Positions 23,791 to 37,300 of a stretch of DNA of 64,000 nucleotides are shown here, piece after piece. Position 1 is the first letter of the stretch. Every line of letters begins with the position of its first letter. This stretch comes from Datnioides undecimradiatus. Lineage: Eukaryota; Chordata; Actinopteri; Lobotiformes; Datnioididae. Under the pieces are notes generated by a model. That model searched no databases, was not told the DNA's origin, and saw only the letters and a list, made by a program, of their open reading frames with translations. The translations under genes and the position numbers were made by a program. Location of the stretch: contig WARS01000034.1 in assembly GCA_008933995.1 (NCBI GenBank), forward strand, positions 3,884,707 through 3,948,706. Reading direction: 5' to 3'.

Positions 23791-26700
23791 CTTTCCTCAT
23801 TTTTCATAGCTACAGCCAAGCCTGAGTCCTTAAGTGTAAGGAATAATGTAGGTTGTTACTATGAGTTCACTGCAGGTGCCCTACTGATATTCTGCGATAT
23901 GCTCATCCCCTTTTTATCTGACAGAGACTCCAATGCAAGCTCTCATTTTGTGACATGAGGGCGATCGTATGTTGGTCACAGAGATGCCATGATGGCATGT
24001 CTATGTTAGCCAGACATGCCAACTCTGTCCCATCTGATAGATAAAATTTCTGTTGCCAACCCAACACAATGCAGTTGAGTAGAGTTTTGCTGTCCTTGTT
24101 CACAACATTGAAGCGTTACTTAAATTTTTAACACCAACATCTCTTTCCAGAAACAATCTCCCAGTTTCTATGAATTTCCCACAGAACATGCTGTAAAGAC
24201 TTTTTAATGGAACTACTTTGTACCAAAGAAACAGTCCTGTGAGAGCTGTTGACAGTTTGATTTTATACATTGTGTGTATACCTCATAAGAAATACTGGAA
24301 TATCTCTTCAGCCTGTAGTCCTCATTGATACAACAGCTTTAAGTTGATCAGACTGGATGTTTGATATGTGTAAAATACTGGATGGGATACTAAAAAAAGA
24401 CTTCTTCTCTTTTGGCCCTATACCACAAAACACATCACACAATGTAGCATAAGTCTCACACTGGAAGAAGCAGCCCTGTTAATAGCTCAGGATTGGCATC
24501 GAACTCTAGTAGATACCTGCTGGAGTTAAAACCTCAGTGGTTTAATTTAATTAATTCTTCACCAAATCAATTCATGCGATGAATACAATACAATTTAACA
24601 TACAAATGTGTATTTGCAAAAGTCTCTGATCTGGATTAGCAACAAAATCTAACCAACTATTTACTATTGGGTATCTTTCCAAAGAAATAATTCATCAATT
24701 CAGATGCATCTTGCTAAGGAATAAAAAACCCCAAATAGCACAGAAACACTGGAGTGATAAGTATCTTCCAATTTGGTTTACAGAAGTAATGAAAAAAGCA
24801 CATGTAGTCAGCGCAGTCACTCAAAGCTGTGAAAAAGAACCCATTCCAGTCTCCATTCCAGGCAAAGTGTTTTGGAACCTCGCATTCAAGTATCATCGGA
24901 TAAATCATGTGGCTCAGAGACCCGTGGCACTGTTCTCTGCAACATACAGCCCAAACTGGTGCCACTGTCTTCTTCCTTCCACTCAAGTTCAATGTTTGAC
25001 TCCTTCATAAACTTCATATGCTGAGATTTATGGAGTCACCGTTGATAATGAGAAAATTGAAAATGAAAAATGATCAGATGCTTGGTCTATATTGTCTATA
25101 CTAGAGTAACTGATTGAGCTGTAGTTCCTGCAATTATAGTGGTTACTGCAAAGCCCTATGAATGTCTAACAGGCCTTTGCAGCAATGTAAATGTGCAAAG
25201 TGTCCTTTCTACTTTAGTTTAAAACAAGAATATTTTTAAAGAAAACATGATCTTGTTTGTTGTCCATTACTGATAGACTCAGTAGGCTTTGCCTGATTAG
25301 TAACTTGTAATATTGTCTGCAACAACTTATGCATATAGAGAAGACAACATGTGACGCAGCATCTTTATGGTACAGTCTGTTGCACAGTTGTGGCAAACAG
25401 CAGCTGATGAGCAGAAATGTTTCACTGACTTTGAAATGAAACTCTAAAATCGAAAAACAATCTTCTCTTAATTGCTCTGTTTATCATCCATAGATGAGGC
25501 ACAGCTCTTGAGAGTATGTCTATTCTTATCCTCTTAATTTCCTCAATTTATAGCCTGTTTCAGCAGCTGACAGCACAAACTCAGCATTGAATTAAGGAAG
25601 ATCAAAAATATTGCTTTCCTTCAAAATTAAGTAAGACTCACGATAAAATAATGTTATAGCTTGTATTCCAGTGTGTTTATGTCTCAGATTGTGTTTTACT
25701 CTATATGTTATGCCTGACATGAATATTGCCCTGCAGAAATAAATTAAGTTTATTGGTTTGAATTCAGAATTTAATTGAGTTCCCTGAAAACGGGTTTGAA
25801 AAAGTTTCCGATACTAAATCATTAGAGAGTTGTCCCCCTGTGAACTCCTAACTCCTGTATTGCTTTGTAAGGAATCTTTGTTATCCGCAAATCCGGGCTC
25901 GTATCTGTGTACCTGTGCTGAGTTGGGAATTGTGTCAGCAAAATGACAATAAAGATAACAAAAGCCTCAGAGAGCTCTATCCGAGAGTCTGCTCAAAGTA
26001 GGATCCATGGGCCCAACTTGGCAACGTCCCAAAGTGCGATTCTCCAAGGGATTTGAAGGAATGTGAAATAATTTGTATTTAATCAATTTTCATTTAACTT
26101 TCATTTCATTCAAGATGTTATTTTGAGAAAGATAGCTCATTACAGGCTGTATTAATAGCTTAAAAGTGTCTCGCTCACAGAAATTGTATGGGGCTATTTT
26201 TTTACTCATCACATTACTGAACTGTCAACACAAGAGACTTATTCAGTTCTTTTTAGTCTGTGGCCCACTGCCCATGTTACTGTCTGGCTGTGCCAAAGAA
26301 TGGAGGCTCTTTTCTATGGTATTTCCCACATTTTAATACATATTATGCATCATTTGTGTCACTCATGTGCCCACAGAGAGGAATGACACCTAATCTACAT
26401 GCTGGGAGTGTAGTTGTAGTACTCTTACATACATAAAATCACAATTATCTACACAATCCTGCAGAGTTTTTATGTATTAGAGCAAAGGAGAAAAGAGGTA
26501 CAATATAATGGAACACCAGACAGAATGAGTTAATTCTCAATTGCTGCATGAAACATGAAAACATGTTGGGAGCATGCTGCAACCAAGATGTCAACATATC
26601 AATAACCAAGACATTTCTCTGTTGTGTCTTGGTTTGTGCACAGTATATCAAAGGTGTCTCCAATTACTGTATGAAATGCACTCAGTTTCTGCTCATGGAG

Positions 26701-29700
26701 TATTGATTTTGTCTCCCTGGAAACAAAGTGCTAACCACATCTGGCATGTGATTTTAAGCAGGGTGAAGCATTTGTGACTGTTGTCTGTTGCGTGTCAGTC
26801 AACCAGCATACACTCAGTATTCATTAAGACATTATCCTGCTCCATTTAAAAACCAGTGGCCATTTACATGTATTTAATTTTTGGAATAGAAAATCACTTT
26901 TGATGGATTGCAGCAGAGCCAGCTAAAAGCTTTTCCAAAGGTTAAAAAGAGCTGCTGGAGGTACTGTGGCCTTGAACACATTTGTCTGCATCAGATGACA
27001 GGTGTTATTAGTATCAGCAGTGCTGCACGTTTTTTCAAGTCATCAGTATGACAATCAGAGTTTTGTGCCCATTGATAAATGTGTGCTTATTCTATTTTTT
27101 TCCCACCTTTTATTGACTACAATTAAACAAAAACATGAGCATAAAAATGACACAGAGCTGTGCAGCTGGATGATGTAGGGTGACCCTTTTTCCTTAGAGA
27201 TGCAGCAGAGTGCAACGTTTGTCCAAGACTGCTTAGTCTTTCAAATTCAGCTAATTTGGTAAACGACAGCAACAGTTAGCTCAAAGCTTGACTTGGTAGT
27301 GGCGCTGATGAAATGTCACTGAGACGTTAAACTTTCCAGGTTTCTTCATCTGGGAAGTTTTTATACAAACAAATTTCTTTGACAACCTGTATTAATTTAA
27401 CAGAGAGATAAAGTAGAAGTGATCATAAGCAATTTAACATAGGTAATTATAGCTATACACACATTTAGATAGATAAAATGCATTATTTTGGAACAGATTA
27501 ATGCAACTCCTGAGTGTATGTGTGTGTAATTAAGTGATACGTTTTATTCATAAATTCAACCTTTCTTTTGTAAGATGAAAAATACATTCTTCTGCCAAAT
27601 GTTACATTTCCTTTGATTTAAATATGAATACTGTAAGATTACCTCCTTTTTCAAGATGTAGTACTTTGAAGCATGATAAAACACACCAGGCCAGAATCTC
27701 CAGGAAATATGGCAATTGTTGGTGACTTTGCACCTCAAAGTATAGTGCCAGTGAAATAGCCAGTCGAGTACCCTTTATGTTGTGAGGCAGAAATGGGCTT
27801 CCAACATCCCAGTTTGGAGAACACCAGAGTTTGTATCCCATCACGCCAACGTAATTAACATTGACCTTTTTATTGACTATAACCACTATTTTGTTGTTAC
27901 CCGTCCTTAAACATACTTCAGCTATAGTTAACTTGCTTCTCGCTGCCAGGTGCAGAAACAAATACAAATACTTTCTATTAACATGTCCCTATTTTTTACA
28001 GGGTCAAGTTTGTAGATGGCTTGGTAACATTAACAGGACTGCATTAATTCAGCATATGTCATTTGTTTTGAAGCTTATTGACATTGTTGGTTCCTGTTGG
28101 TTTGCCCTCTTGCTGTACAAAAGGGGATTCAAATAAAACACTTTTAGATCACACCAACCTGTTATTTTCAAATGATTTAGTGAAGATTGAAGGGGCTGTT
28201 GTGTTGACAGGGATCAAATTCAACTGTCCTTCACTGCAACAACTCTCATCCACCAGTGTTGTAACGTTTCAAAGGATAGGGGATAAAAGATGGTCCACTA
28301 GGCCTGAGGGTATAATGCAGCTGCACACCTTGTACTGCTTATAGTCACACAGCTGTCAACATTACCTTGGTTCCCAGAGAGAATACATTTCAAAGATAAA
28401 GAGAAATAATTCTTCTGCAGAATTGCAAGCTGGAACATTTTGTAAAGTCTTGAGTATTGTTTCTTTTGAACTGGTCAGTACAAATTGTGAAAGAGCAAAA
28501 CAGCTGCGTGGTGATGCAGTTTGTTAAGTGAGGGAGGAAACTGTAGAGGCATCCAGTTAAATATTTCATCCTAGTTTGTGCATGAAGTGCCAGAGTCAGA
28601 CGATGTTCATGCAGCACAGGCTGAATCTTTCAACAGAAAATGTGTCATGATCAAGCCCAGATAAAACACGTCCTTCTTCTCCCTGATCTTCTATAGGATA
28701 GCCCCAAAATCTGATGCCCATTAAGACTGAAAGACCTGACATGAACTTTTGCTTCAGTTTGTGCTTCTCATGTAATCATTTTTTTTTTACATTTGAGAAT
28801 TCTGTGTTGATAATTACAGTCAAGTGACAGAAATGAGCAGTAGTTCCCATTAATAATAAATACTGTTATAATTCAACAAACTCAGTCAGACTTTTAACAA
28901 ACTTTCATAGTTTTTTAACACGTGCCCATCATCCTTGGACTTGTATCTTGCCACATTATATTTACTAAACAAATTTTGAAAAACCTAAAATAAAACACAT
29001 TGTGTAGATATATGAGTGTTTTCTCATTTAAAATCATTGCTTACTGATTCCAAAAGACATTTTCATCACCTTCTCATCCATATCATTTTTTTCATCTATC
29101 AAAGGCCATTCTCACCAATATTGAAGGTCTGCTTCACCAAACAGGCACAAGCATAGAAAACACTTCAAAACATTTGCAGTGTTTCATCTCCCCCTCAGCC
29201 CAACAATCATCTTTGGAAGCAAAAGGTCAGGATTGTGCAGGCTTTTATGATGATAACAACCAAAGCTTGTGGAAAGACAGATTCCACCACTTGCTCCTGT
29301 TTATAGCTAATTTTACCCACAATTCTTATGCATCGACAGTCCTAAATGAACATGGGTCTATGTCAAGTTTTAAAAGCCTGACATAGATATTTGTAAACTG
29401 TGTACTAAACCATGTCCCACAATATTACAGAGAAGTGGAGAATGTTTCCACATACCTGCCTTATAGTCAAAATATCCCATTAATCCAGTCACCTCAGTAC
29501 CTACTCTTTAAATAACACATATTCTACACTACATATTGCACTTGTTCCATGACATTTTCTTTACTGGAAACAGTGACAGCATTTGTCATTAATGCTTAAA
29601 AAGATTCAAGGTATGTGTTGTGGGGTTTTTTGTTTTTGGACAAGTGACATTTTTTTGTGCAAATAGTGCAACATCGTTACAGCACCACAGAACTTCTAAG

Positions 29701-32700
29701 AGAAAGGTCAGGGTAGATTGTTGGGTTTACATAATCTGGCCTTTGACATTTGAGTCACAGTCTGTCACCTACTGCAGCAACAGTGATATATACAGTCAGG
29801 TTCTTTGAAGTGTACTGTCACAAGTTTTCCATAAACCAACTGTAAGGGCGAATGTTCAGGAAAAAAATGATTTTTTAAATCAGTCTTGGAATTTGATTTC
29901 TATATTTGTGATCTCATCTGAAGCACACTGCACACTAAACATGCACTCAAAAACTATGTACACTCCACATCCCGGTGTTCTCAAGTATGATGGATACACT
30001 GACTTACACTAACCAGATCAGTGTACTCTAATTACTTCTTGATAAAAACAGGATGTGCTACACAGTCATATTTGGGGAGAAAAAAAAAAAAAACCGGGAA
30101 AACCAAACAGAACCGATGAGTCCTTGTTGATTTGAGTGTTGAGTTTTTAGTGTAAAGAACCTGTACAGACTGCAAGTCAGACTTTATTACTTTACAGAAT
30201 CTTTTATTAGTGCTTCTTCATTTGCTGTGTGGAAGCTGAGCAATCCATCATGTTCTGGTGTTCTTTTATATTTGCACCTGCTATTGCACACAGAGGATAT
30301 TAAGAAGCAGAGCCGAATGAGCGAAATAGCCAGGACGAAAGCCAAAACTCAAACCCACACACAAGGCTACAGTGTGTGGTTGATTTTCCATGAAAGAACA
30401 TTAATTCGCTCCACTCCTGAGACACTCTGTTTTCCACTGGCATCCTGAGGTCTGACAGAGTTGTTCAGATGGGTTTTCTAATGAAAATTACTGCACAGTG
30501 AGCGGTAGTAGTAGCAGTTGGTATGACTGGATTAGGCAGGAGTAGGTTGGATATTTTGGAATGAGGCACCTGCAACTCTGGCTATCATACTGTACTTGTC
30601 TAATGATGTCAGATTACACGGTCACCTAGGAAACCAACAAAAGGCTTGAGCAGAAATAGCAAAGAAGGCACAATTTCCCAGACTGGCAGGGATATGTAAT
30701 GCTGTGCAGCATGCATAATTAAAAACGTGGCACGCACTCTTTCTGGCTTGTTGAGTCTGCTGTTGAGCTGAAGCAGTTTTTAATGTTCTTGTGCCTTCAC
30801 TCTAGTGTGCTCTGCACTGACGACTGTCCCCTGTGGGTGTGTGGGAAGGAGAGAGGAGGGGAAGAAGGGATGCAAGTAAAGGAGGAAGAGATGGCTGGCT
30901 AATGCCTGCTTCTTTTTTAGTGGCCGCTTTTAGATGTGATCAAAATAAACATTGTACCTCAGAGGCACAGGGCCGGCTCCCAACTGTGTTAGTTTCTTTT
31001 TTTGTAATTTGCTCATTTTTTATTTTTTTTTTTGTTTACGTGCAACGAGTCAAGTGCCAAGAAAGCAGATGGGCAGAAGAGTAGGAAGATGGATTTGAAG
31101 ACACAGAGATAGGCAAGCAGACGTCGTGTTGCTGAGCACAGACTGTACCTGGGGTTTAACCTGTGTTGTGTTTCATGGGTCAGAACTCGCATGGTCTATG
31201 CCCATAAAAAGTTTATTGTTGGTACTCGGCTGCACCCAAAAAACAGGAACATGATGACCCAGATCTTTTTAGTATTACTCCAAATCTTTTAGGAGTTTCT
31301 TTTCTCTTTGCAAAATTTTAGGACCGTATAGTAGAATGGGAAGATTTATAATTGTCTGATCTTAATTATTTTCCCAGAAGACTTTGGGGGGAAAAAGAAG
31401 TCAAGATGAGACAAGTGATGGGGTATAGGAGAGTTTTATAAATGTATTTGTTTCAGTTTTTTATTGCTCCATGCACTGTATCTCCTTTTCATTTAGCTCA
31501 GAGGTGGAACGCTGAGCAGCGGCTGAGCAGCAGCCTTCCACCTCCATCCTAGGGGGACATACACGTGGGGAGTCAAGATTTGACACCAGGAAAGGGAGTC
31601 GTCTGCAGAGAAACAGGGAGACGCAGTGATGTGACTCTGTGCCAAATGTTTACAGGCGAGCTGACATAGTTAGAAGATGGAAAGGGCTGAAACGAGGCTG
31701 TCTCTCTCTGCACTCTTGGAGAAATGAGAGATAGGAAATCTAGGTCATCCCCACTGATGCATTGCAAAGCGAACTTCAAACAAACCTGGCCTTTAGCGTG
31801 ATGGCTCTCCAAAGCTATGTTACATGCCATCAGAGACTGATCACCATTTTCTGCCAAGAGCTGCCACAAAGTGATGAATAGAGGCGTTCTCGATATGGAG
31901 AATGGGCAGAAGCGCTGAAAACTATCTGTCAATCTTTCTGTGTGTTTGTGTATGAATATAGCTTACCATATGTATACAAAGAAATCATCATTTTGGATCT
32001 GGCTTTGTAACCAATTAGTTGGCCCGTAGTTAGACCACATGCTAGGTTTCTATTCCTCATCTGCCCTTCACTTGGAATTGCCTGAGGGAAGTCTTATCCG
32101 TAATCATAGCCCTGGGAATTGTGGTAAAAAGCTTTGTTCTACTATTGAAGGCTCGATCTGTCTATTTCAAGGGCAGCTGGTTGAAACAATAGTGTTGTGT
32201 TAGAATGGATTCTTTTCAGAGGCAATTCAGCCAAAACTCACGTGTTTTGACTTTGTTTTTGTCTCAAACTCAGCAAAATAATTTCTTATGTGAATAGTAA
32301 TCACATGAGATTTAGATTTTATTCATTCATGGTGTAAAATCAGTAATATGGACAGTGAAAATGTAACGTCAAATAATGGCATTCAAGATTTAGTGTTTCT
32401 TTCAAATCCAATATTGTCCAAAGACAACATTTGGGTCTTCAGTGGCTTCACTAGTTTGTAGAACTTTTCCAAAGCATTTGGTGTAGATGCATTCTGTTTT
32501 AGTCGAGAGTTTGCAAGCAACATAAAAAGCTCCCATTAGAAATGTATGAGCTTAAAGTCCAAATGAACCAAGACCCCATTAAAGAAAGAACAAAACACAG
32601 GCAAGTAGTTCAGAGGAGAGAGTGTTTTGTGCTCAACCTTGCAGAATAATTTTAGAATAATGTTTTATCATGTGCTGCATTGCATAAGCTATAATTAATA

Positions 32701-34300
32701 GAGACAAGGCACAGGTTGTGGGTTTTCTTATTGTTGAGTATTGGAAGGCTTTCTGACTAGCTGTTAAGTAAATGGTGGCGCCTGCTCTTTGCTAACACAA
32801 AAGCTGAGTGCTAAAGTACGTGTGCAAGTTTGAAAACACGCAGTTTCTTGAGTGCCTGTTACTTTGCAGTTTCAAAACAACTATACAAAAATTCCAGTTT
32901 TCTCTGTGCACACATAAAGTTGATGTAATTTACAACTGAAGGAGCCAAAGAACCACAGGGTAACTGCTAGCATGCAGAAAACTCACTGACTAATTTATAA
33001 TCCTTGCAATTTTCATGAAATCAAACCTGTATTTCTATATTTTGTAGTTTTCATTGTTGGTGACAGAATCTACCATTCCATCTAGGATTCACATGGTCTT
33101 CACAGCACAAAGGACTGGCATTTCATACATGTTATTCAGCAATACTTTTTGTAATTTTATCTAATTCCAAAAAATGTGTCTGCACAACAGGGAACAATCT
33201 TTGTTTACAGTGGATACATTTTAAATGTTGCAGGGAGTAATGGAACCACAGAGCAGTAACAATAAGTTGTTGGATGAATTAATGCAACAGGCTGCACACC
33301 TCCAACTCCTCAGTTAGGGAACCAACTTTGCTGCATGCCCTGTTGTTATGTGGAATCTTACTGACTGAGTGTGCAGCATGAGATTACATTGTGGTTACTC
33401 ATAGCATGATGGAAAATAGCCAATTATTGACTGTCTTTATTAAAATAATGTCAGGTCGTTTGGCTGCACTGTAAAGAGATGCACCATTGTTCTTCTTTTG
33501 TATTCCTGACAGAGGAGCTGCTCAAATCATGTTGGCTATAGTATTAAATTGCACACAGGTATTGCCAAATCAATCAGGACTGAACTGAAAAGGATGATGA
33601 TTCAAAACGGACTGAATGTTTCCAAGTTTCTAGCAAGAGGCTTTCACATATTAACAAACACTCCTAGTCCTGGTCTTTCCTAACAGGTTTCAGTTCATTA
33701 CTGTGTTAGACTGGGGAGTTGGAGTGGTGGCATAGATCAGTTTACAGGATCATTAGTAAATCAAAGATAATTAAAGCCAAGTGGACACCTCTGTTCAGGG
33801 GTTCCCTCACAATAGTCCATTATCAAACTCTGTGAGGAAGCTGGCTACTCTGTCTGTATTTATGGAGACACGATAGTCATCTATCAAATGTCTTTGGAAA
33901 AATTACCTTAGCTTTTCCTCCTTCCACTTAAGGACTGTCATAAAGGAGTGGCCATTGTCCGTAGCTGATTAACAGCATTCATATGGAATGTTGGCTCTGT
34001 ATCAGTTTCAGAGCAGAATAATTTTACAGTAAGGCATTCCCAAAATAGATGGAATAATGTATCCAGTTCCGTTGCCAAAACAACAACAGTGGCTCTTGAC
34101 AGTTTCACCAGGGCGATATATGCCCTGCATAATATCTTAAATTGGAAAATCCTATACCTCACACATTTGATGAGAGTGTGGCACTCCTCCATATTGAGTG
34201 GAACTGACAGTAGCAAGCGATGTGGCAAGATCAAGCTCTCCTGCCAGCTGTGTGGGAGGCTTTATGCATTTTAGGAAACAGCAGTTGAACGGTCATTTAT
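23791..34300. other. Non-coding stretch
   Basis: No gene or mobile element was recognised. It contains a compound small palindrome at 23984-24020, poly-A at about 30081-30093 and a T-rich run at 31015-31035. Open frames of up to 121 codons (for example 27602-27967 and 31573-31932, both minus) lack splice context and family likeness. A sequence near 25921-25960 resembles LINE 3' tails (ATGACAATAAAGAT) only in its last bases. Confidence 0.4.
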
Positions 34301-37300
34301 TAGTAACATGAGATGCCCACATTATTCTAATCCTGTAGCAACAGGGATTTTATTGTTGGTTGCTGGGAACATTGCCCATCCAGTGCCCCAAAATTAACTT
34401 GAATCCATATTAAGCACTCTGCTTGCAGCTCGTTCCTTCTTCGTCAGTATTAATGAAGATTTCTTGTTTCGTCTTGAGGTACGCATTTCAAATATGATCT
34501 GAGGTTTGACATCAAGCACACATGGACCACCTGGGTCTATTTCCATTAATTAAATGAAGCGTGATGTCCATATGAAGGCACAGAGCTTTTTTGTTACAGC
34601 ATACTGAATATCTTGATTGGACCTCTTGATGCATCATTCATAAATCAAAGAGCAAGGCCTGGATAGCCTGGTTACCACTACAAAGCCAAATGGAGCTCAC
34701 CGGGAATAGCTTATTATTCATATCACTCAATTACTGCCTAAACAACATTTCAGGGAAACACGCAGGACATTGTGCATGGATCAGACCTGGTGCATTCACA
34801 TTCCATTGAACACACAAATGCCAGAATATGTTAGCTTTGAAGTTGTGGCCCATATTGTCGGAGCAGTAATATACAACACGTCCTTCATCAAATCCATTTA
34901 GCCTCATCCTGTTAAAAATGTACATTACGTGTGCTTGTTTCTGAAGAACTCCCCTTTATTTAAGATTTTTTTCTAAAAAACATTTACAGTGAGTCTGATC
35001 ATGCTGACGTGACCTGATTTAAAACTCAAGTGTCTAACGGCCTGCAGCCATTCCTGCACAACCATCAAGATCTGACACATTCTGCATTTTAATACTGACC
35101 ATGATCCTTCTTGATGAGCTCCAACTGAAATGCAGACCTTATGGCAGATGTGACACTGTACACCAACAACTAATTGGGCCTTAAAGAAAAGTATGAAATA
35201 TCAAAAACTCATTAAAATTCATCATGCTCTCAAGAATAATTACAAGTTTGTTTCCAAATGAACCTTAACTATTGAAATTTCTGATCTGAAAACATTTTAT
35301 ATTGATCATTAAATAATTTAAACCTCTTTAACACAAGGCAAGATATTTAATAGCAATATCACAGGAGCAACACAATTACCATGCTTGTGAAGCATGCTAG
35401 TGAGCCAGTACACACATTAGCAGGACCTTTAAAACTACGCATAATCAAAGAATGGAATTTAATATAATTTTTAAAACTTGTAAAATCATTTATTCAATAG
35501 GCATTTATTACTTTACACCCTATCAAATGTATAGTTAACATATTTTTTAAAGATATGTGAAGGAGACTGCTTTTGCACAGGGACCAGAAATTTGCTACCC
35601 TCCTGCCTCCATCCATGCAAGATTTAAAAAAACATGTGAAGTTGCACTTACTCTCTGAATAATGCTGTTAAGCACATATTTCTACTTGCTTTAGATATCA
35701 TGCAGCACATTTCTCCCTGCCCAGTGTCTATATTTATAGGTAGAGACAATTTTTTTTTCTTGAGCTGCATCAACAAAATATAATATGAGGGCTGCAAACA
35801 TCAATGAATTCCATTTATATGCAACTTCTCTGCATTAGCGAAATTTGTTCTGGGGCGACTATACAGACTTTCTTCATCATGAAGGCAGAATCTGTTTCCT
35901 AAACATATCTTGAAAATATTGACTATGCCCATAATAAGCTATTTTTGAGGTGTGGGTGCAGTAATGCAACTGAAGCCAGTTATGTAACAAATATTAATGT
36001 GGGTGGCAAAAGGGCCAGTCCTATAGCACACATTTCACCATAAAGTCTTTTCAAAGGTTAGCAGGTCGTTCACACTCCTTGAACTCTTTACTGCATCCTT
36101 TTTACTCTAAAGGTTTTGCGCCATTGTAGAAAGTGAAAAACTGTAGAGAGCTTCAAACACTGGCAGTCAAAGAAAGTGCTTTCATCATTTCCCCGCTAAG
36201 CATAGCAGCTTTCTCTCAACTGCCTGTAGACCTTTCATGCCACCCTGCAGAGTATGGGGCTGAGGTGGGTGGGATGTGGGTAGTGTTTGGGGGGCCCAGC
36301 AGGGGTCTGCCAACGCTACAGTTTGTTTTCTTTCAGTTTGAACCACGTTGCAAAAGACTTATTTGCTCTCATTTCTATAATTGGTTTCATTAGGTTCATG
36401 CAGCCCAATTAAAAATGTACCTCAGCTTGTAAACAAAAGTCGTGTTAGAGTTTGGGTAAAACCAAATTGGATTTAAGTGTCTGTAACTTTGGCAAAGAAT
36501 AAAAGTCCATCCAAATGAAACTGCCACACATTTCATACATTAAAGACTATAGCTAACACCATGCATTTCATTGTACCTGTAAAATTGTTACGATTCAGAG
36601 TATACTCTCCTTTTTACAGACATCCACATTTTCAGTGTGGTTATTTGTTGCTGTACGAGTCAGAGGAATTTTACCCCAAATTTTCTTCTTTGTTCGTTTT
36701 GTTTGGGCAGGTGAGACAAGGCCGTCCAGACAAGCTCAAAAGTAAAAATGCACTAAGAGTAAAACGTGTCTCCCTGACAAGAATAACCCCTCTGAGCTGT
36801 CAGATATAGGCCAGGAGGGTTATAAAAATATCTGCAAGCAGACTTACCTCTGCCACAGCATGCAACTATTTATTTTAGGAAAGAAGGTAGTCAGTTCAGC
36901 GACTTTTTTTTTTACACGCAATGACATGCATGAGGCTGGAAAAAATGCTGGTGAAGAGAAAAAACGGTCCAGGTGGGATTTTGTTGTAGACCACTGAATG
37001 TCTGTCTTTATCACTATTTTTAAGATATTTACTAACACAGCCTGACATAACAGAGGCGAACCAAACTAATATTTTCTCTCTGATAGTCAGCAAGCTCTGC
37101 AAAAGCCTGAAGACAGCAGGAAAAAAATGTTTACATGAATGCCTCACTCCCCAGTTGAATGTACCATGCAGTATGAAATAAAGGACTCACACAGCTGACA
37201 TGACACGGAGATTTCTGCTGTCAGAGAAATCAATGTCCATCATGCACGAATTGTCTGGTCCCTCTTTGTTTGGCGCAGCAGGGGTTCTCTCAGTTCATTG

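Noticed and set aside
25921..25960. LINE-like 3' tail
   Set aside because: Only about a dozen bases (ATGACAATAAAGAT) resemble L2/CR1 ends; there is no repeat unit and no reverse transcriptase frame.
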